Numbered from the stretch's first letter, positions 34,335 through 42,345 are shown. The stretch is 50,952 nt of DNA from Domibacillus indicus (GCF_000970685.1 NZ_LAJB01000013.1:1-50952); one strand, 5' to 3'. The notes: generated by a model not told the origin, from the letters alone. Translations and numbers: made by a program.

Positions 34335-34600
34335 TGTTATTAAAATAAAAGGCTGTCTATATTTTCTCCAGGTTAAATCTAGCTTATTGTGGCTTTTTGG
34401 TATAGGCCGGATGACAGTGCTCTTCTAACTATTAAAAGAAGGCCGCCAGGCGAAGCGGGCTGTCATAAGGAAAGTTTGTACAGGAAATCTTTTGGAGTTT
34501 AGCATATTTTGGGTTCTCGGCAGTATTAGGAGAAGAAAAAAACGGGAATGGATAGGAGGAGAAGCCAAAAAGTTTACAAAAGAACTGCTGGCAAGCAGGG
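34335..34600. other. Gene-free stretch before the hydrolase
   Basis: About 265 bp between the salvage operon terminator and the hydrolase start. In-frame codons from 34492 could extend the hydrolase, but no conserved sequence is visible there. I see no repeat or RNA gene. Confidence 0.4.
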
Positions 34601-34617
34601 ATAAGGAAGTGGATGAT

Positions 34618-35487
34618 TTGAATAATGAACATCAGCCAGCCGGGCTTATAGAGGTAAATGGACTGGAGCTGTATACAGAAGTATGGGGACCTGAAGATGG
34701 AGAGCTTCTTTTTTTATTGCATGGATTTCCCGAGTTTTCTTTTGGATGGAAGAAGCAGGCTCAAATGCTTGCTGATCAAGGATACCGCGTTGCAGTGCCA
34801 AATTTGCGGGGGTATTATAACAGCAGCAAGCCCGAAAAAATCAACGGATACACACTGGAAGAAATAGCAAAGGATCTTATTGCACTAGTTCACTTTTTTC
34901 ATAGAGAGCAGGCAATAATGATTGGACATGACTGGGGAGGGATTGCTGGCTGGTTTTTAGCATCTTCTTATCCGGATTATGTTAAAAAACTGATTATTTT
35001 AAATGTCCCTCATCCAGCTGTTTTTGCCAGGGTGGCGCCGTTTTATCCTCCGCAGTGGCTGAGAAGTTCCTATATTCTTTTTTTTCAATTGCCTATTTTG
35101 CCTGAGATACTCCTAAAACAAAATCATTACCGGTTATTAAAGAAAATGATGAAAACTACCGCCCGCCCTGGAACATTTCCGCCAGAAATTCTGGATGCCT
35201 ACCAGAAGGCCTGGGAAAAAGAAGGTGCCCTGACAGGAATGCTGAATTGGTACAGAGCAATACGCCGCCAGCCGTTTTTTACTGTTCCGGCTCCGGATCC
35301 AGCCGTTCCAGTCCGCATGATCTGGGGGCGGAATGATGCCGCTTTATCACTTAAATTAGCAAAAGAAAGCATGAAGAGCTGCGGGAATGGAGAGCTTGTT
35401 TTAATTGATGAAGCTACACACTGGCTCCATCATGAATACCCGGACATAGTGAATTACTGGCTTGTCCGGTTTATCGAAAAAGAATAA
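34618..35487 (+). CDS. Epoxide-hydrolase-like alpha/beta hydrolase
   Basis: A 290-residue hydrolase. Seen: the HGFPEFSFGW motif (oxyanion hole), nucleophile Asp in IGHDWGGIAGW as in epoxide hydrolases and dehalogenases, acid in IWGRNDAAL, and histidine in EATHWLHHEYPD. Cap-domain segment from PHPAVFARVAPF to LLKKMMKTT. The start is uncertain: I prefer the TTG at 34618 behind AAGGAAGTGG, which gives the usual family length; starting at 34492 would add 42 unmatched basic residues. No operon partner. The substrate is unknown. Confidence 0.82.
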   Translation: MNNEHQPAGLIEVNGLELYTEVWGPEDGELLFLLHGFPEFSFGWKKQAQMLADQGYRVAVPNLRGYYNSSKPEKINGYTLEEIAKDLIALVHFFHREQAIMIGHDWGGIAGWFLASSYPDYVKKLIILNVPHPAVFARVAPFYPPQWLRSSYILFFQLPILPEILLKQNHYRLLKKMMKTTARPGTFPPEILDAYQKAWEKEGALTGMLNWYRAIRRQPFFTVPAPDPAVPVRMIWGRNDAALSLKLAKESMKSCGNGELVLIDEATHWLHHEYPDIVNYWLVRFIEKE

Positions 35488-35578
35488 TAATTTAAAAAAG
35501 ACGGAAAATTCAAGCGCTAAGAACGATTTTCGTGTAAAATGCAGCTAGAAGAGGCTTGCTTCAAAGGAGGAGACAACA

Positions 35579-36472
35579 GTGTTAACGAATGATCTTGATT
35601 TTCGTCTGGAACCAAGACTGAGAGAATTATATGAGGAACATAAAAAACGTTCTGCTAAAATAGACTGGGGCTACCATGAATTTTTGCCGTGGGATAAAGC
35701 GCAGGATTTCCGCCGTGTACCATGGGACCCATCGCAGGTTACCCTGCCGCCAAGTATTGTAACAGCAATTGAAACCGCTCTTTTAACAGAGGTGAACCTG
35801 CCCTGGTTTACGTCACACCTTGCACAGACCTTTAAAGGTTCACTAACGATTATCCAGGATTTTGTCCATACATGGACGGCAGAAGAGGACCAGCACTCTA
35901 ATTTACTGGAAACATACTTGCTTATTACACGCAGTGTTGACCCGAAGCGGCTTCACGAGCTTCATAAAATGACGGTTGAGAACGGCTGGGAGCCGGACTT
36001 CCATACACCATTTGAAACGATGGTCTATACATCGCTGCAGGAGCTTGCGACAATGGTGTTTTATAACAATGTGGCCAAAGAAGCAAACAAGCATGATCCG
36101 GACCTTGGCAAATTGCTAAGACGCCTTGCTAAAGACGAAACACTTCATTATGCCTTTTACAGGGATGTTATTAAATTCCATCTGCAACTGGAGCCCAATT
36201 ACTGCTACCATCTCGGATATGTGATTAAAAACTTCCAGATGCCGGGAGCAGTGATGCCTGATTTCGATGACAGAATGTCGATCATTGCAAAAGAAGCCAA
36301 CTATGGGCCGCTTGAATATTTCGACCAGGTGCTTGACGTTATTATTAAGTACTGGGACATTGAAAATTTGCGTCCGATTGCTCCGGAAGCGGAAAAAGCG
36401 CGGCTTGATCTTTTGAAATACCATGCCCGGATGAAGCGTGTTAAAGAGCGGTTTATGCGTTCAGGCAAGTAG
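35579..36472 (+). CDS. Acyl-ACP desaturase (soluble, di-iron)
   Basis: A 297-residue ferritin-like di-iron protein of the plant-type stearoyl-ACP desaturase family. Seen: EEDQHSNLL (first ExxH), DETLHYAFYRD (second, DExxH), and the conserved WTAEEDQH and YGPLEYFDQVLDVI surroundings. It would insert a double bond into acyl chains on ACP, needing reduced ferredoxin or flavodoxin. Typical Bacillus membrane desaturases (Des) are a different, integral-membrane family, so this soluble type is notable. The GTG start follows AAAGGAGG. A transcription terminator lies about 120 bp downstream. Confidence 0.88.
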   Translation: MLTNDLDFRLEPRLRELYEEHKKRSAKIDWGYHEFLPWDKAQDFRRVPWDPSQVTLPPSIVTAIETALLTEVNLPWFTSHLAQTFKGSLTIIQDFVHTWTAEEDQHSNLLETYLLITRSVDPKRLHELHKMTVENGWEPDFHTPFETMVYTSLQELATMVFYNNVAKEANKHDPDLGKLLRRLAKDETLHYAFYRDVIKFHLQLEPNYCYHLGYVIKNFQMPGAVMPDFDDRMSIIAKEANYGPLEYFDQVLDVIIKYWDIENLRPIAPEAEKARLDLLKYHARMKRVKERFMRSGK

Positions 36473-36528
36473 TTTTTTCGTGAACAATATGAATAAAAAG
36501 AATTAAATGACAACAACCTGTTTCTTGA

Positions 36529-36590
36529 TGGGATGCTGTGTTACGCTAACTGCATCCCCTGATGTGAACGGAAGTGTCTCACATCCCCGG
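36529..36590 (+). promoter_or_regulatory. Two-hairpin structured leader upstream of the AEC transporter
   Basis: Hairpin 1 (36530-36558): GGGATGC / GCATCCC with an inner GTTA-CGC-TAAC helix. Hairpin 2 (36561-36585): GATGTGA / TCACATC with an inner AC-GGAA-GT. The GGGATG strand of hairpin 1 could instead pair with CATCCC at 36582-36587, which would open hairpin 2. A terminator follows and the next gene starts 25 bp later, the layout of a riboswitch or attenuator. I do not recognise the class. Confidence 0.45.
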
Positions 36591-36625
36591 GAAAACGAAG
36601 CGCCGCGCTTCGTTTTCTTTTTTTT
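36591..36625 (+). terminator. Terminator before the AEC transporter
   Basis: Perfect 12-bp stem GAAAACGAAGCG / CGCTTCGTTTTC with CCG loop and eight T residues. It ends the desaturase transcript or acts as the regulated terminator of the downstream gene. Confidence 0.9.
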
Positions 36626-36649
36626 ATAGCAAATGGAGGCGTTTTCAAG

Positions 36650-37579
36650 GTGTCAGTCTTCACGAGTGTAATGATTCAAATTATTTTACCGATGTTTTTG
36701 TTAATTGCGGCCGGGGCTTTTTTACACCGAAAATACGATTTGCATATGCCGACGTTATCAAAGCTTACGATTAATTTCTTTTTGCCTCTGGTTTGTTTCA
36801 TTAACATATATGAAACGGAATTATCAGGCAGGACAGCGGGAATTGTTTTAATTTATCTGCTGCTGTTTAACGGCCTGTTAATTGCAGCGTCAAAAATGAT
36901 TTCCAGGCTGGCTGGATTCGACAAAAAACTGTCATCGAGTTTTCAAAACAGCGGTGTTCTAAGCAATTCCGGAAATTATGGTTTGCCGGTAAGCGGGCTT
37001 GTATTCGCAGCAAATCCCCTCGGCTTATCAGTTCAAATTATTATTTCAATCTTTCAAAATCTGCTCACCTATACGTGGGGGTTTTACAATTCTGTCTCTG
37101 CTTCTGCCGAAGGGGAAAAAGTGCTGAAAAAAATAATAAAGCTTCCTGTGCTTCATGCGCTTGTGCTGGCCGTTTTATTGAAAGCAGCTGGAATAGAGCT
37201 TCCCCGTTTTTTATGGCTGCCAATCGAAAATGCTTCAAATGCTTTTTTGGCAGTGGCTCTGATTACTCTCGGCGCCCAGTGTGCCTATATGAAAATTACT
37301 TCTCTTTCCAGGCCGCTTGTACTGGCCGTGCTGACAAGGCTGTTTCTTTCGCCTGTAATCGGTTTGGCAGTGATTGTGCTTCTGGATGTGCATGGCACTC
37401 TGGCGCAGGCAATGTTTATTGCGAGCGCGTTTCCAACCTCGCGAAACAGTGCGCTTCTGGCGCTTGAATATGATAATTATCCCGAGTTTGCCTCGCAGGC
37501 GGTAATTGTTACAACTGTGCTCAGCAGCATTACCGTTGCTTTGGTTATTTATTGTGCAAAAATCTGGTTCCCTTTGTAA
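36650..37579 (+). CDS. AEC-family (auxin efflux carrier-like) transporter
   Basis: A 309-residue membrane protein with about ten helices in two five-helix halves. Seen: TINFFLPLVCFINIYE, the NSGNYGLPVSGLVF motif of the family, and a C-terminal FIASAFPTSRNSALLALEYD. Members move carboxylates such as malate or auxin-like compounds; the substrate is unknown here. The GTG start has GGAGG ten bases upstream. There is no room for a promoter between the terminator and the start, so expression requires read-through. Confidence 0.85.
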   Translation: MSVFTSVMIQIILPMFLLIAAGAFLHRKYDLHMPTLSKLTINFFLPLVCFINIYETELSGRTAGIVLIYLLLFNGLLIAASKMISRLAGFDKKLSSSFQNSGVLSNSGNYGLPVSGLVFAANPLGLSVQIIISIFQNLLTYTWGFYNSVSASAEGEKVLKKIIKLPVLHALVLAVLLKAAGIELPRFLWLPIENASNAFLAVALITLGAQCAYMKITSLSRPLVLAVLTRLFLSPVIGLAVIVLLDVHGTLAQAMFIASAFPTSRNSALLALEYDNYPEFASQAVIVTTVLSSITVALVIYCAKIWFPL

Positions 37580-37648
37580 GCGCCGTTTTTTTCAAACCGC
37601 GCTCTTTTTTGTTGTGGTAAAATGGAAAAGACGAGGGAGGGGATATGG

Positions 37649-38980
37649 ATGATTGAAAATTGGATGGCGGAGGTGCAGAAAACGCGCCGTGCGCTTCGCT
37701 GCAGCATGCTGGAAACGGTGCTCGATGAATTTGACTCGCGGATTACCGGCCTGAGTCATGATAAACGAAAACATAAGTATCGTCAAATGGCGGAAAATCC
37801 GTTTCGGTTTTTCCGGGGCAGTGCTTATTTATTTTATTATGATGTAACGAAAATCCCTTTTTCATTTCATACACCGGACGATAAGCCTACATGGATTCAA
37901 GGTGATATGCATGTGGAAAACTTTGGGGCGTTTCAAAACAGCGAAGGGGATATTGTATATGACGCCAATGATTTTGATGAAGGGTATATGGGCTCATACG
38001 TATACGATCTGCTTCGTATGACAGTCAGTATTGCCCTTTATTGTGAACAATATGGATTCAGCGGCGCAGAGGACCGGATGCGTGAATTTTTAAGAGCATA
38101 CTATAAGCAGCTGAAAAAGTTTGTGAGAGGCAAAGAGGACCCTGTTACTCTGTTTTATACTGAAAACAATACAAAGGGGCCTCTCCGTAAAGTGCTGAAA
38201 AAGCTTGAAAAACGTGATTCAACACGGCTGCTGGAAAAATGGACGGCCACCGAAGACGGCGCGCGGGCCTTTGGCCTTTCAGAAGAACTCATAGCTGTTA
38301 CCTTGAAGGAACAGGAAAAAATTAAAGCCGTCTGGCAGGATTACATAAACAGCCTGGATGAAACAGACCGGAAAAAGAGCGAATTTTATGAAATAAAGCA
38401 TATTGTACGCAAAAACGGTTCCGGCACGGCTTCAATTGGTCTCGACCGCTACTATATTTTAATAGAAGGAAAACAGGAATGTGCAGAGCAGCTTGACGAC
38501 TTAATTTTAGAAATGAAAGAAGTCCGTGCACCGGTTCCTGCTTACTTTATGCCGTATAATGAAGAATTTTGGCTGAAATACAGCCATCAGGGAGAGCGTG
38601 TTGTCACGACCCAGAAAGCAATGCATCACCATGATGATCCATTTTTAGGATTTGTCACAATAGACAACCGTCATTTTTATGTGCGGGAACGTTCTCCTTA
38701 TAAAAAGCGTGTGAAGCCGGAAGACATTGAAAATGAAAAAGAGTTTGATAAGGTTCTGGAGGTTTTCGGCAGCGTCGCAGCGAAAATACATGCCCGTGCT
38801 GATGTTGACATTGAGCATTCACTGCTGGATTACCACAGTGAAGAAGCCATTTTAAGTGCGATCGGCGAAGAATACGAGGCTTTTGAAACTCAGCTTATTT
38901 TTATGTCGATGGCGTATAAAGAACGCGTAAAGCAGGATTATGTCCTGTTCTGCGGCTGGCTGAATGAAAAGTTCATTTAA
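37649..38980 (+). CDS. DUF2252 protein (kinase-like fold)
   Basis: A 443-residue cytosolic DUF2252 protein. Family landmarks: FRFFRGSAYLFYYD, GDMHVENFGAF and DANDFDEGYMGSYVYDLLRM, which look like the catalytic loop and metal-binding motif of aminoglycoside-phosphotransferase-type kinases, though the order is rearranged. SIGLDRYYILIEG and FYVRERSPYKKRV follow. No activity is established for the family, so a phosphotransferase role is inference. Start: ATG at 37649 with GGGAGGGG; an earlier in-frame ATG at 37622 precedes that site. Directly followed by a palindromic element. Confidence 0.85.
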   Translation: MIENWMAEVQKTRRALRCSMLETVLDEFDSRITGLSHDKRKHKYRQMAENPFRFFRGSAYLFYYDVTKIPFSFHTPDDKPTWIQGDMHVENFGAFQNSEGDIVYDANDFDEGYMGSYVYDLLRMTVSIALYCEQYGFSGAEDRMREFLRAYYKQLKKFVRGKEDPVTLFYTENNTKGPLRKVLKKLEKRDSTRLLEKWTATEDGARAFGLSEELIAVTLKEQEKIKAVWQDYINSLDETDRKKSEFYEIKHIVRKNGSGTASIGLDRYYILIEGKQECAEQLDDLILEMKEVRAPVPAYFMPYNEEFWLKYSHQGERVVTTQKAMHHHDDPFLGFVTIDNRHFYVRERSPYKKRVKPEDIENEKEFDKVLEVFGSVAAKIHARADVDIEHSLLDYHSEEAILSAIGEEYEAFETQLIFMSMAYKERVKQDYVLFCGWLNEKFI

Positions 38981-38982
38981 AA

Positions 38983-39180
38983 AAACTGCCGTATCCGACA
39001 GTTTCTGGCTGTTGACAAACGCTTGCTTTCGGCGTCACTTGCCGGCTGTGAATGCTCATGACCTCCAAAAGGTCACTCCGCTTCCCAGCCGGCGGCGTTT
39101 CTTGAAAGACAAACGTTTTCAATCAGCCAGCGTTCTAACTTTGTCTACATTTTCAAAACTGCCGTACCCGGCAGTTTTTT
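38983..39180. repeat. Large palindromic element flanked by duplicated terminator hairpins
   Basis: Outer: AAACTGCCG-TATC-CGACAGTTT (38983-39004) and AAACTGCCG-TACC-CGGCAGTTT plus T-run (39156-39180), near-identical hairpins in direct orientation. Inner: CTGGCTG-TTGACAAACG... (39005 on) pairs with the segment ending CAGCCAG (39130), with GCCGGCTG/CAGCCGGC and GACCT/AGGTC nested. The segment 39005-39130 thus folds as one long imperfect hairpin. No protein is encoded. It resembles an intergenic palindromic repeat or miniature element inserted in a terminator. Confidence 0.6.
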
Positions 39181-39494
39181 TATGAAACAAGCTTTAAGCC
39201 AACAACAGCTGCAATAATTAAGCAAATAAAGAAAATTCGCTTTGCGTCACGCGGTTCTTTATACACAATCATGCCGACGAGCGCACTGCCGACAGTGCCG
39301 ATGCCTGTCCAAACACTGTAGGCGGTGCCCACAGGCAATGACATCATGGCAATAGATAAAAAAAGAAAGCTAAGCCCAAAGCCGCCGATCAATATTGCCC
39401 AGGAACGAATATTTTTTTGTTCGCTGACCATATTCATGCCCGCCACTCCTACGACTTCCAAAAGCCCCGCTGCAATTAATAAAACCCACGTCAT
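39180..39494 (-). CDS. SMR-family exporter subunit (YvdR-like)
   Basis: A 104-residue four-helix small multidrug resistance protein. Seen: the catalytic Glu in AAGLLEVVGVAGM (first helix), GTAYSVWTGIGTVGSALVGM (helix 3 signature), and the final helix ICLIIAAVVGLKL. It overlaps the partner gene by 4 bp (ATGA), so the two are co-translated. Paired SMR proteins of this kind work as heterodimers in drug or guanidinium-type export. Gene order with TetR matches B. subtilis yvdTSR. Confidence 0.85.
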   Translation of the reverse strand: MTWVLLIAAGLLEVVGVAGMNMVSEQKNIRSWAILIGGFGLSFLFLSIAMMSLPVGTAYSVWTGIGTVGSALVGMIVYKEPRDAKRIFFICLIIAAVVGLKLVS

Positions 39495-39826
39495 GAGGCT
39501 GCCACGTCTTTTTCAGCAGTTACTGATTTTAATCCAATAATGCCGACGAGAAGAACAGCAACAAGAATCACCTTAACCCAGCTGAATGGCTCGCCAAACA
39601 CCGCCATATCGAGCAAAACGGTTCCAGCCGTACCGAGTCCGACAAAGGATGCGTAAACAGTTGCAGCAGGCAGATGGCTGGAACAGTAAATCAACAGGCC
39701 GAAGCTGAGCGCAATCGACAATACGGTCAGGAGCCACTCAAAGAGCGAATCGGCATGCTTTAATCCTGCTGCCCACCCGACTTCAAAAAATCCCGCAATC
39801 AGCACAAGTAACCATTTTGTATTCAT
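39491..39826 (-). CDS. SMR-family exporter subunit (YvdS-like)
   Basis: A 111-residue partner of the next gene: Glu in IAGFFEVGWAAGLKHA, helix 3 VYASFVGLGTAGTVLLDM, helix 4 VAVLLVGIIGLKS. The length and the KHADSL segment match YvdS. The ribosome binding site (AAGGA) lies in the end of the TetR gene. It is the middle gene of the operon. Confidence 0.85.
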   Translation of the reverse strand: MNTKWLLVLIAGFFEVGWAAGLKHADSLFEWLLTVLSIALSFGLLIYCSSHLPAATVYASFVGLGTAGTVLLDMAVFGEPFSWVKVILVAVLLVGIIGLKSVTAEKDVAAS

Positions 39827-39834
39827 TCATTTTT

Positions 39835-40356
39835 CTATCCTTTCATAAAGCTTTGTTTATAAATACGCCAGGCCACTTCAAGCCGTTTTTCCGAACGTTC
39901 ACGAGTTCCGTAGCATAATTCCACAAGCAGGCTGTCCACTATAATTGTGTACATAACCGCAGCGTCTTCAAGGTTTTCAGCAGGCTTTAAAAGCAGCTTT
40001 ACTTTTCTTTCAAGTGCATGAAGATAAGCCTCATACTGCCTTAAAATACGTTCTTTTAAAAAATCCGGCGGGAAAAATGAGCTTGCTAAAAAACAGCGGA
40101 ACAGCGGATCCTCGCTATAAAGAAAAAGATAAGATTCCAGCAGGTTATATAAATGGCCTGCTTGCTCGACGCGATTCATCTCTTCATTGAACGCATCCTG
40201 AAAGACACACTCAAATAACTGCTCCTTGCTTTTATAATGTGCGTAAATAGACGGCTTTTTTATGCCAACCTTTTCACTTATTTGAGCAAGAGACGTACCG
40301 GCATATCCATATTCCGCAAAAAGCGAAGCAGCGGCTTGTTTAATCGTTTCTTTCAT
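39835..40356 (-). CDS. TetR-family regulator (YvdT-like)
   Basis: A 173-residue repressor. N-terminal helix-turn-helix AASLFAEYGYAGTSLAQISEKVGIKKPSIYAHYKSKEQLF (residues about 8-47, quoted in outline) is canonical TetR, followed by a helical ligand domain. It heads the TetR-SMR-SMR operon. A CTAACG-GT-CGTTAG palindrome just upstream is its likely operator. Start: ATG with GGAAGGG upstream. Ligand unknown; probably the exported compound. Confidence 0.87.
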   Translation of the reverse strand: MKETIKQAAASLFAEYGYAGTSLAQISEKVGIKKPSIYAHYKSKEQLFECVFQDAFNEEMNRVEQAGHLYNLLESYLFLYSEDPLFRCFLASSFFPPDFLKERILRQYEAYLHALERKVKLLLKPAENLEDAAVMYTIIVDSLLVELCYGTRERSEKRLEVAWRIYKQSFMKG

Positions 40357-40368
40357 CTTTATCCCTTC

Positions 40369-40382
40369 CTAACGGTCGTTAG
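40369..40382. promoter_or_regulatory. Palindromic operator of the TetR-SMR operon
   Basis: CTAACG-GT-CGTTAG with 6-bp perfect arms, 13 bp before the TetR start codon. Confidence 0.55.
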
Positions 40383-40414
40383 TTAATATAGTACCATTGA
40401 GTCACTTATAAAGC

Positions 40415-40441
40415 AAAAATCCCGCCTGAAAAAGGCAGGAT
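40415..40441 (-). terminator. Terminator of argJ
   Basis: On the minus strand ATCCTGCC / GGCGGGAT (one G-T pair) with a T-rich loop, followed by TTTT. Confidence 0.75.
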
Positions 40442-40446
40442 CAGCA

Positions 40447-41595
40447 TTATGTTGTATACTCACCGTTAATTTTTACGTAATCATACGATAAATCACAGCC
40501 CCAGACGGTGGCCGAGCCTTCTCCATGACCGAGCGAAATATTAATAAGCACTTCATCTGTTTTTAAATAGTCTTCCAATTCTGCCCGTTTGTCTTCGGCA
40601 GGCATGCCATCCTTGAAAACATGCACGTCCGCGAAAGAAACCGAGACAGCCGAGGTATCTACCGGATCTTCTGAATTTCCGATCGTTGACATAATGCGTC
40701 CCCAGTTGGGATCTTCTCCAAAGATTGCGGTTTTAACAAGCGGTGAATTAATGATAGATTTTCCGATTTTTTTAGCGATTTTGTCCGTTTCAGCACCGGA
40801 TACCCGTACTTCAACGAGCTTTGTCGCCCCTTCTCCATCGCGGGCAATTTCCTTTGCCAGCTCAATGCAAAGATCCGTCAGCACAAGCTGGAATTCGTCC
40901 AGGTCTACCTCGCCTGCCAGGCCATTTGCTAAAATAGCCACTGTATCACTTGTGCTTGTATCCCCATCAACCGATACACTGTTAAACGAAACGTCAACTG
41001 CCCTTTTCAGCATTTCTTGCAAATCAGCTGGCTCGATTTTTGCATCCGTTAAAATATAGCTGAGCATGGTGGCCATATTCGGCTCAATCATTCCCGAGCC
41101 TTTAGCCATCGCAGCAACCGTTGCGTTCCCAAGCTTGCGCGTGCGAAATTTTGGATAAGTATCCGTTGTCATAATTGCTTTTGCTGACTGTTCAAGTCCA
41201 TCTGCTCTTAACCGGGCTTTCAGGCCGGGAACGGCAGAAACAATTTTTTCAATCGGAAGCGGCACGCCGATAACGCCGGTCGAGGAAGGAAGAACATCAG
41301 CCGCATCAATACCGAGTTCAGCGGCAACTGCTTCTGTCATTGTCCGGGCATCTTCAAGCCCTTTATCGCCAGTGGCAACATTGGCATTTTTACTGTTAAC
41401 CGCAACCGCCTGCAGGTAGCCGTCTGCTGCATGCTTCTTTCCAATGACAATCGGTGCTCCGCAAAATTGGTTTTTTGTAAACATTGCTGCAGCAGAAGCA
41501 CGAACGTCTGAATAAATAATAGTAAAGTCAAGTGTATCATCTTTTATTCCTGCATTGATTGAGCAGGATGTAAATCCTTTTGGAAAATAAGTCAA
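40447..41595 (-). CDS. argJ: Bifunctional ornithine acetyltransferase / N-acetylglutamate synthase
   Basis: A 382-residue ArgJ homologue (usual length about 400), which transfers the acetyl group from N-acetylornithine to glutamate and, in bifunctional forms, makes N-acetylglutamate from acetyl-CoA. Seen: MATMLSYILTDA with the conserved Thr of autocleavage, AVNSKNANVATGD, SSTGVIGVPLP, GDTSTSDT, NSPLVKTAIFGEDPNWGRI. It stands apart from the argCJBD genes. The TTG start has AGGAGG seven bases upstream. A SigA promoter and an ARG box precede it. Confidence 0.92.
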   Translation of the reverse strand: MTYFPKGFTSCSINAGIKDDTLDFTIIYSDVRASAAAMFTKNQFCGAPIVIGKKHAADGYLQAVAVNSKNANVATGDKGLEDARTMTEAVAAELGIDAADVLPSSTGVIGVPLPIEKIVSAVPGLKARLRADGLEQSAKAIMTTDTYPKFRTRKLGNATVAAMAKGSGMIEPNMATMLSYILTDAKIEPADLQEMLKRAVDVSFNSVSVDGDTSTSDTVAILANGLAGEVDLDEFQLVLTDLCIELAKEIARDGEGATKLVEVRVSGAETDKIAKKIGKSIINSPLVKTAIFGEDPNWGRIMSTIGNSEDPVDTSAVSVSFADVHVFKDGMPAEDKRAELEDYLKTDEVLINISLGHGEGSATVWGCDLSYDYVKINGEYTT

Positions 41596-41629
41596 AGAAA
41601 ATCCTCCTAGTGTTTATTTCGATGCTTTT

Positions 41630-41658
41630 ATTATACAACGAGTGACTGGCAGGGTGAA
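41630..41658 (-). promoter_or_regulatory. SigA-type promoter of argJ
   Basis: TTCACC, 17-nt spacer, TATAAT (minus strand). The -10 is perfect. Confidence 0.65.
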
Positions 41659-41662
41659 GAGT

Positions 41663-41693
41663 ATTTGAATAATTATTCAAATTAAATGAATAA
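41663..41693. promoter_or_regulatory. ARG box (AhrC/ArgR operator) between argJ and the argA-like gene
   Basis: ATTTGAATAATTATTCAAAT (41663-41682) is a perfect 20-bp palindrome fitting the ARG-box core TGAATnnnnATTCA. A second half-site TGAATAA follows at 41687-41693. It lies between the -35 boxes of the two divergent promoters, so one AhrC-bound site can control both genes. Confidence 0.75.
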
Positions 41694-41699
41694 GACATA

Positions 41700-41727
41700 T
41701 TGACATCTAAAAGAAAACAAGTAAGAT
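41700..41727 (+). promoter_or_regulatory. SigA-type promoter of the argA-like gene
   Basis: TTGACA, 16-nt spacer, TAAGAT. The -35 is perfect and the -10 four of six. Confidence 0.55.
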
Positions 41728-41763
41728 AAAAGGATGAGATATAAGCAGAAAGGGTGAGAAATC

Positions 41764-42222
41764 ATGATCGAAGTATGTAAAGCGGTACTGGCTGACGTAG
41801 AGCAAGTATTTGAGCTCGTGAATCATTATGCAAATGAGGGGCTGATGCTGCCCCGAACAAAAGATTCACTCGTTTTAAACTTGCAGTCTATTTTTGTCGC
41901 TAAAGAAAAGGGAGAAATTCTTGGCGTGGCCAGCCTGGCGATACTTGGTCATGATCTTGCTGAAATTCGTTCGCTCGGTGTGAAAGAAACGGCAAAAGGC
42001 CGCGGTGTTGGAAGAATGCTCGTTGAGCGTGTAGTAGAAGAAACAAAGCTAATCGGCATTCCAAAGCTTATTTCGCTTACGTACCAGGTTGAATTTTTTG
42101 AAAAATGCGGCTTTGAAGTAATTCAAAAAACAGAAATGCCGCAAAAGGTTTGGACAGACTGCATTCACTGTCCGAAGTTTCCAAGCTGTGATGAAATCGC
42201 TATGGCAATTCAAACAGCATAA
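41764..42222 (+). CDS. N-acetyltransferase, short ArgA-like N-acetylglutamate synthase
   Basis: A 152-residue GNAT protein. It carries the acetyl-CoA loop KGRGVGRML and the features of short-form N-acetylglutamate synthases: HYANEGLMLPRTKDSL near the N-terminus, IRSLGVKETAKG, and the C-terminal KVWTDCIHCPKFPSCDEIAM with its cysteine set. The CPKF..CDE tail is the best discriminator from ordinary GNAT enzymes. It is divergent from argJ across a shared ARG box, which supports an arginine role: making N-acetylglutamate to prime the cycle. Assigned by pattern and context. Confidence 0.82.
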   Translation: MIEVCKAVLADVEQVFELVNHYANEGLMLPRTKDSLVLNLQSIFVAKEKGEILGVASLAILGHDLAEIRSLGVKETAKGRGVGRMLVERVVEETKLIGIPKLISLTYQVEFFEKCGFEVIQKTEMPQKVWTDCIHCPKFPSCDEIAMAIQTA

Positions 42223-42223
42223 T

Positions 42224-42263
42224 AAAAATCGGCTGTCTTCATTATGCAGCCGATTTTTATTTT
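42224..42263 (+). terminator. Terminator after the argA-like gene
   Basis: AAAAATCGGCTG / CAGCCGATTTTT stem with an 11-nt loop, then ATTTTTT. Confidence 0.88.
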
Positions 42264-42345
42264 TTATCAACCTGATGATTTCTGTCGAAAGTGGGTATAA
42301 AGAGTTTATACAGTTTTTCACAAATAGAAGACAGGAGAGATGAAA

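Noticed and set aside
36529-36590. A guanidine-II (mini-ykkC) riboswitch
   Set aside because: The two hairpins have the wrong loops (no pair of short ACGR tetraloops) and the downstream gene is not a guanidine gene.
39180-40400. A guanidine riboswitch before the SMR genes
   Set aside because: No ykkC-type motif lies upstream; a TetR gene and operator are present instead.
40589-41059. A 156-codon open frame antisense to argJ
   Set aside because: The serine-rich translation is typical of the opposite strand of a biased gene; argJ is certain.
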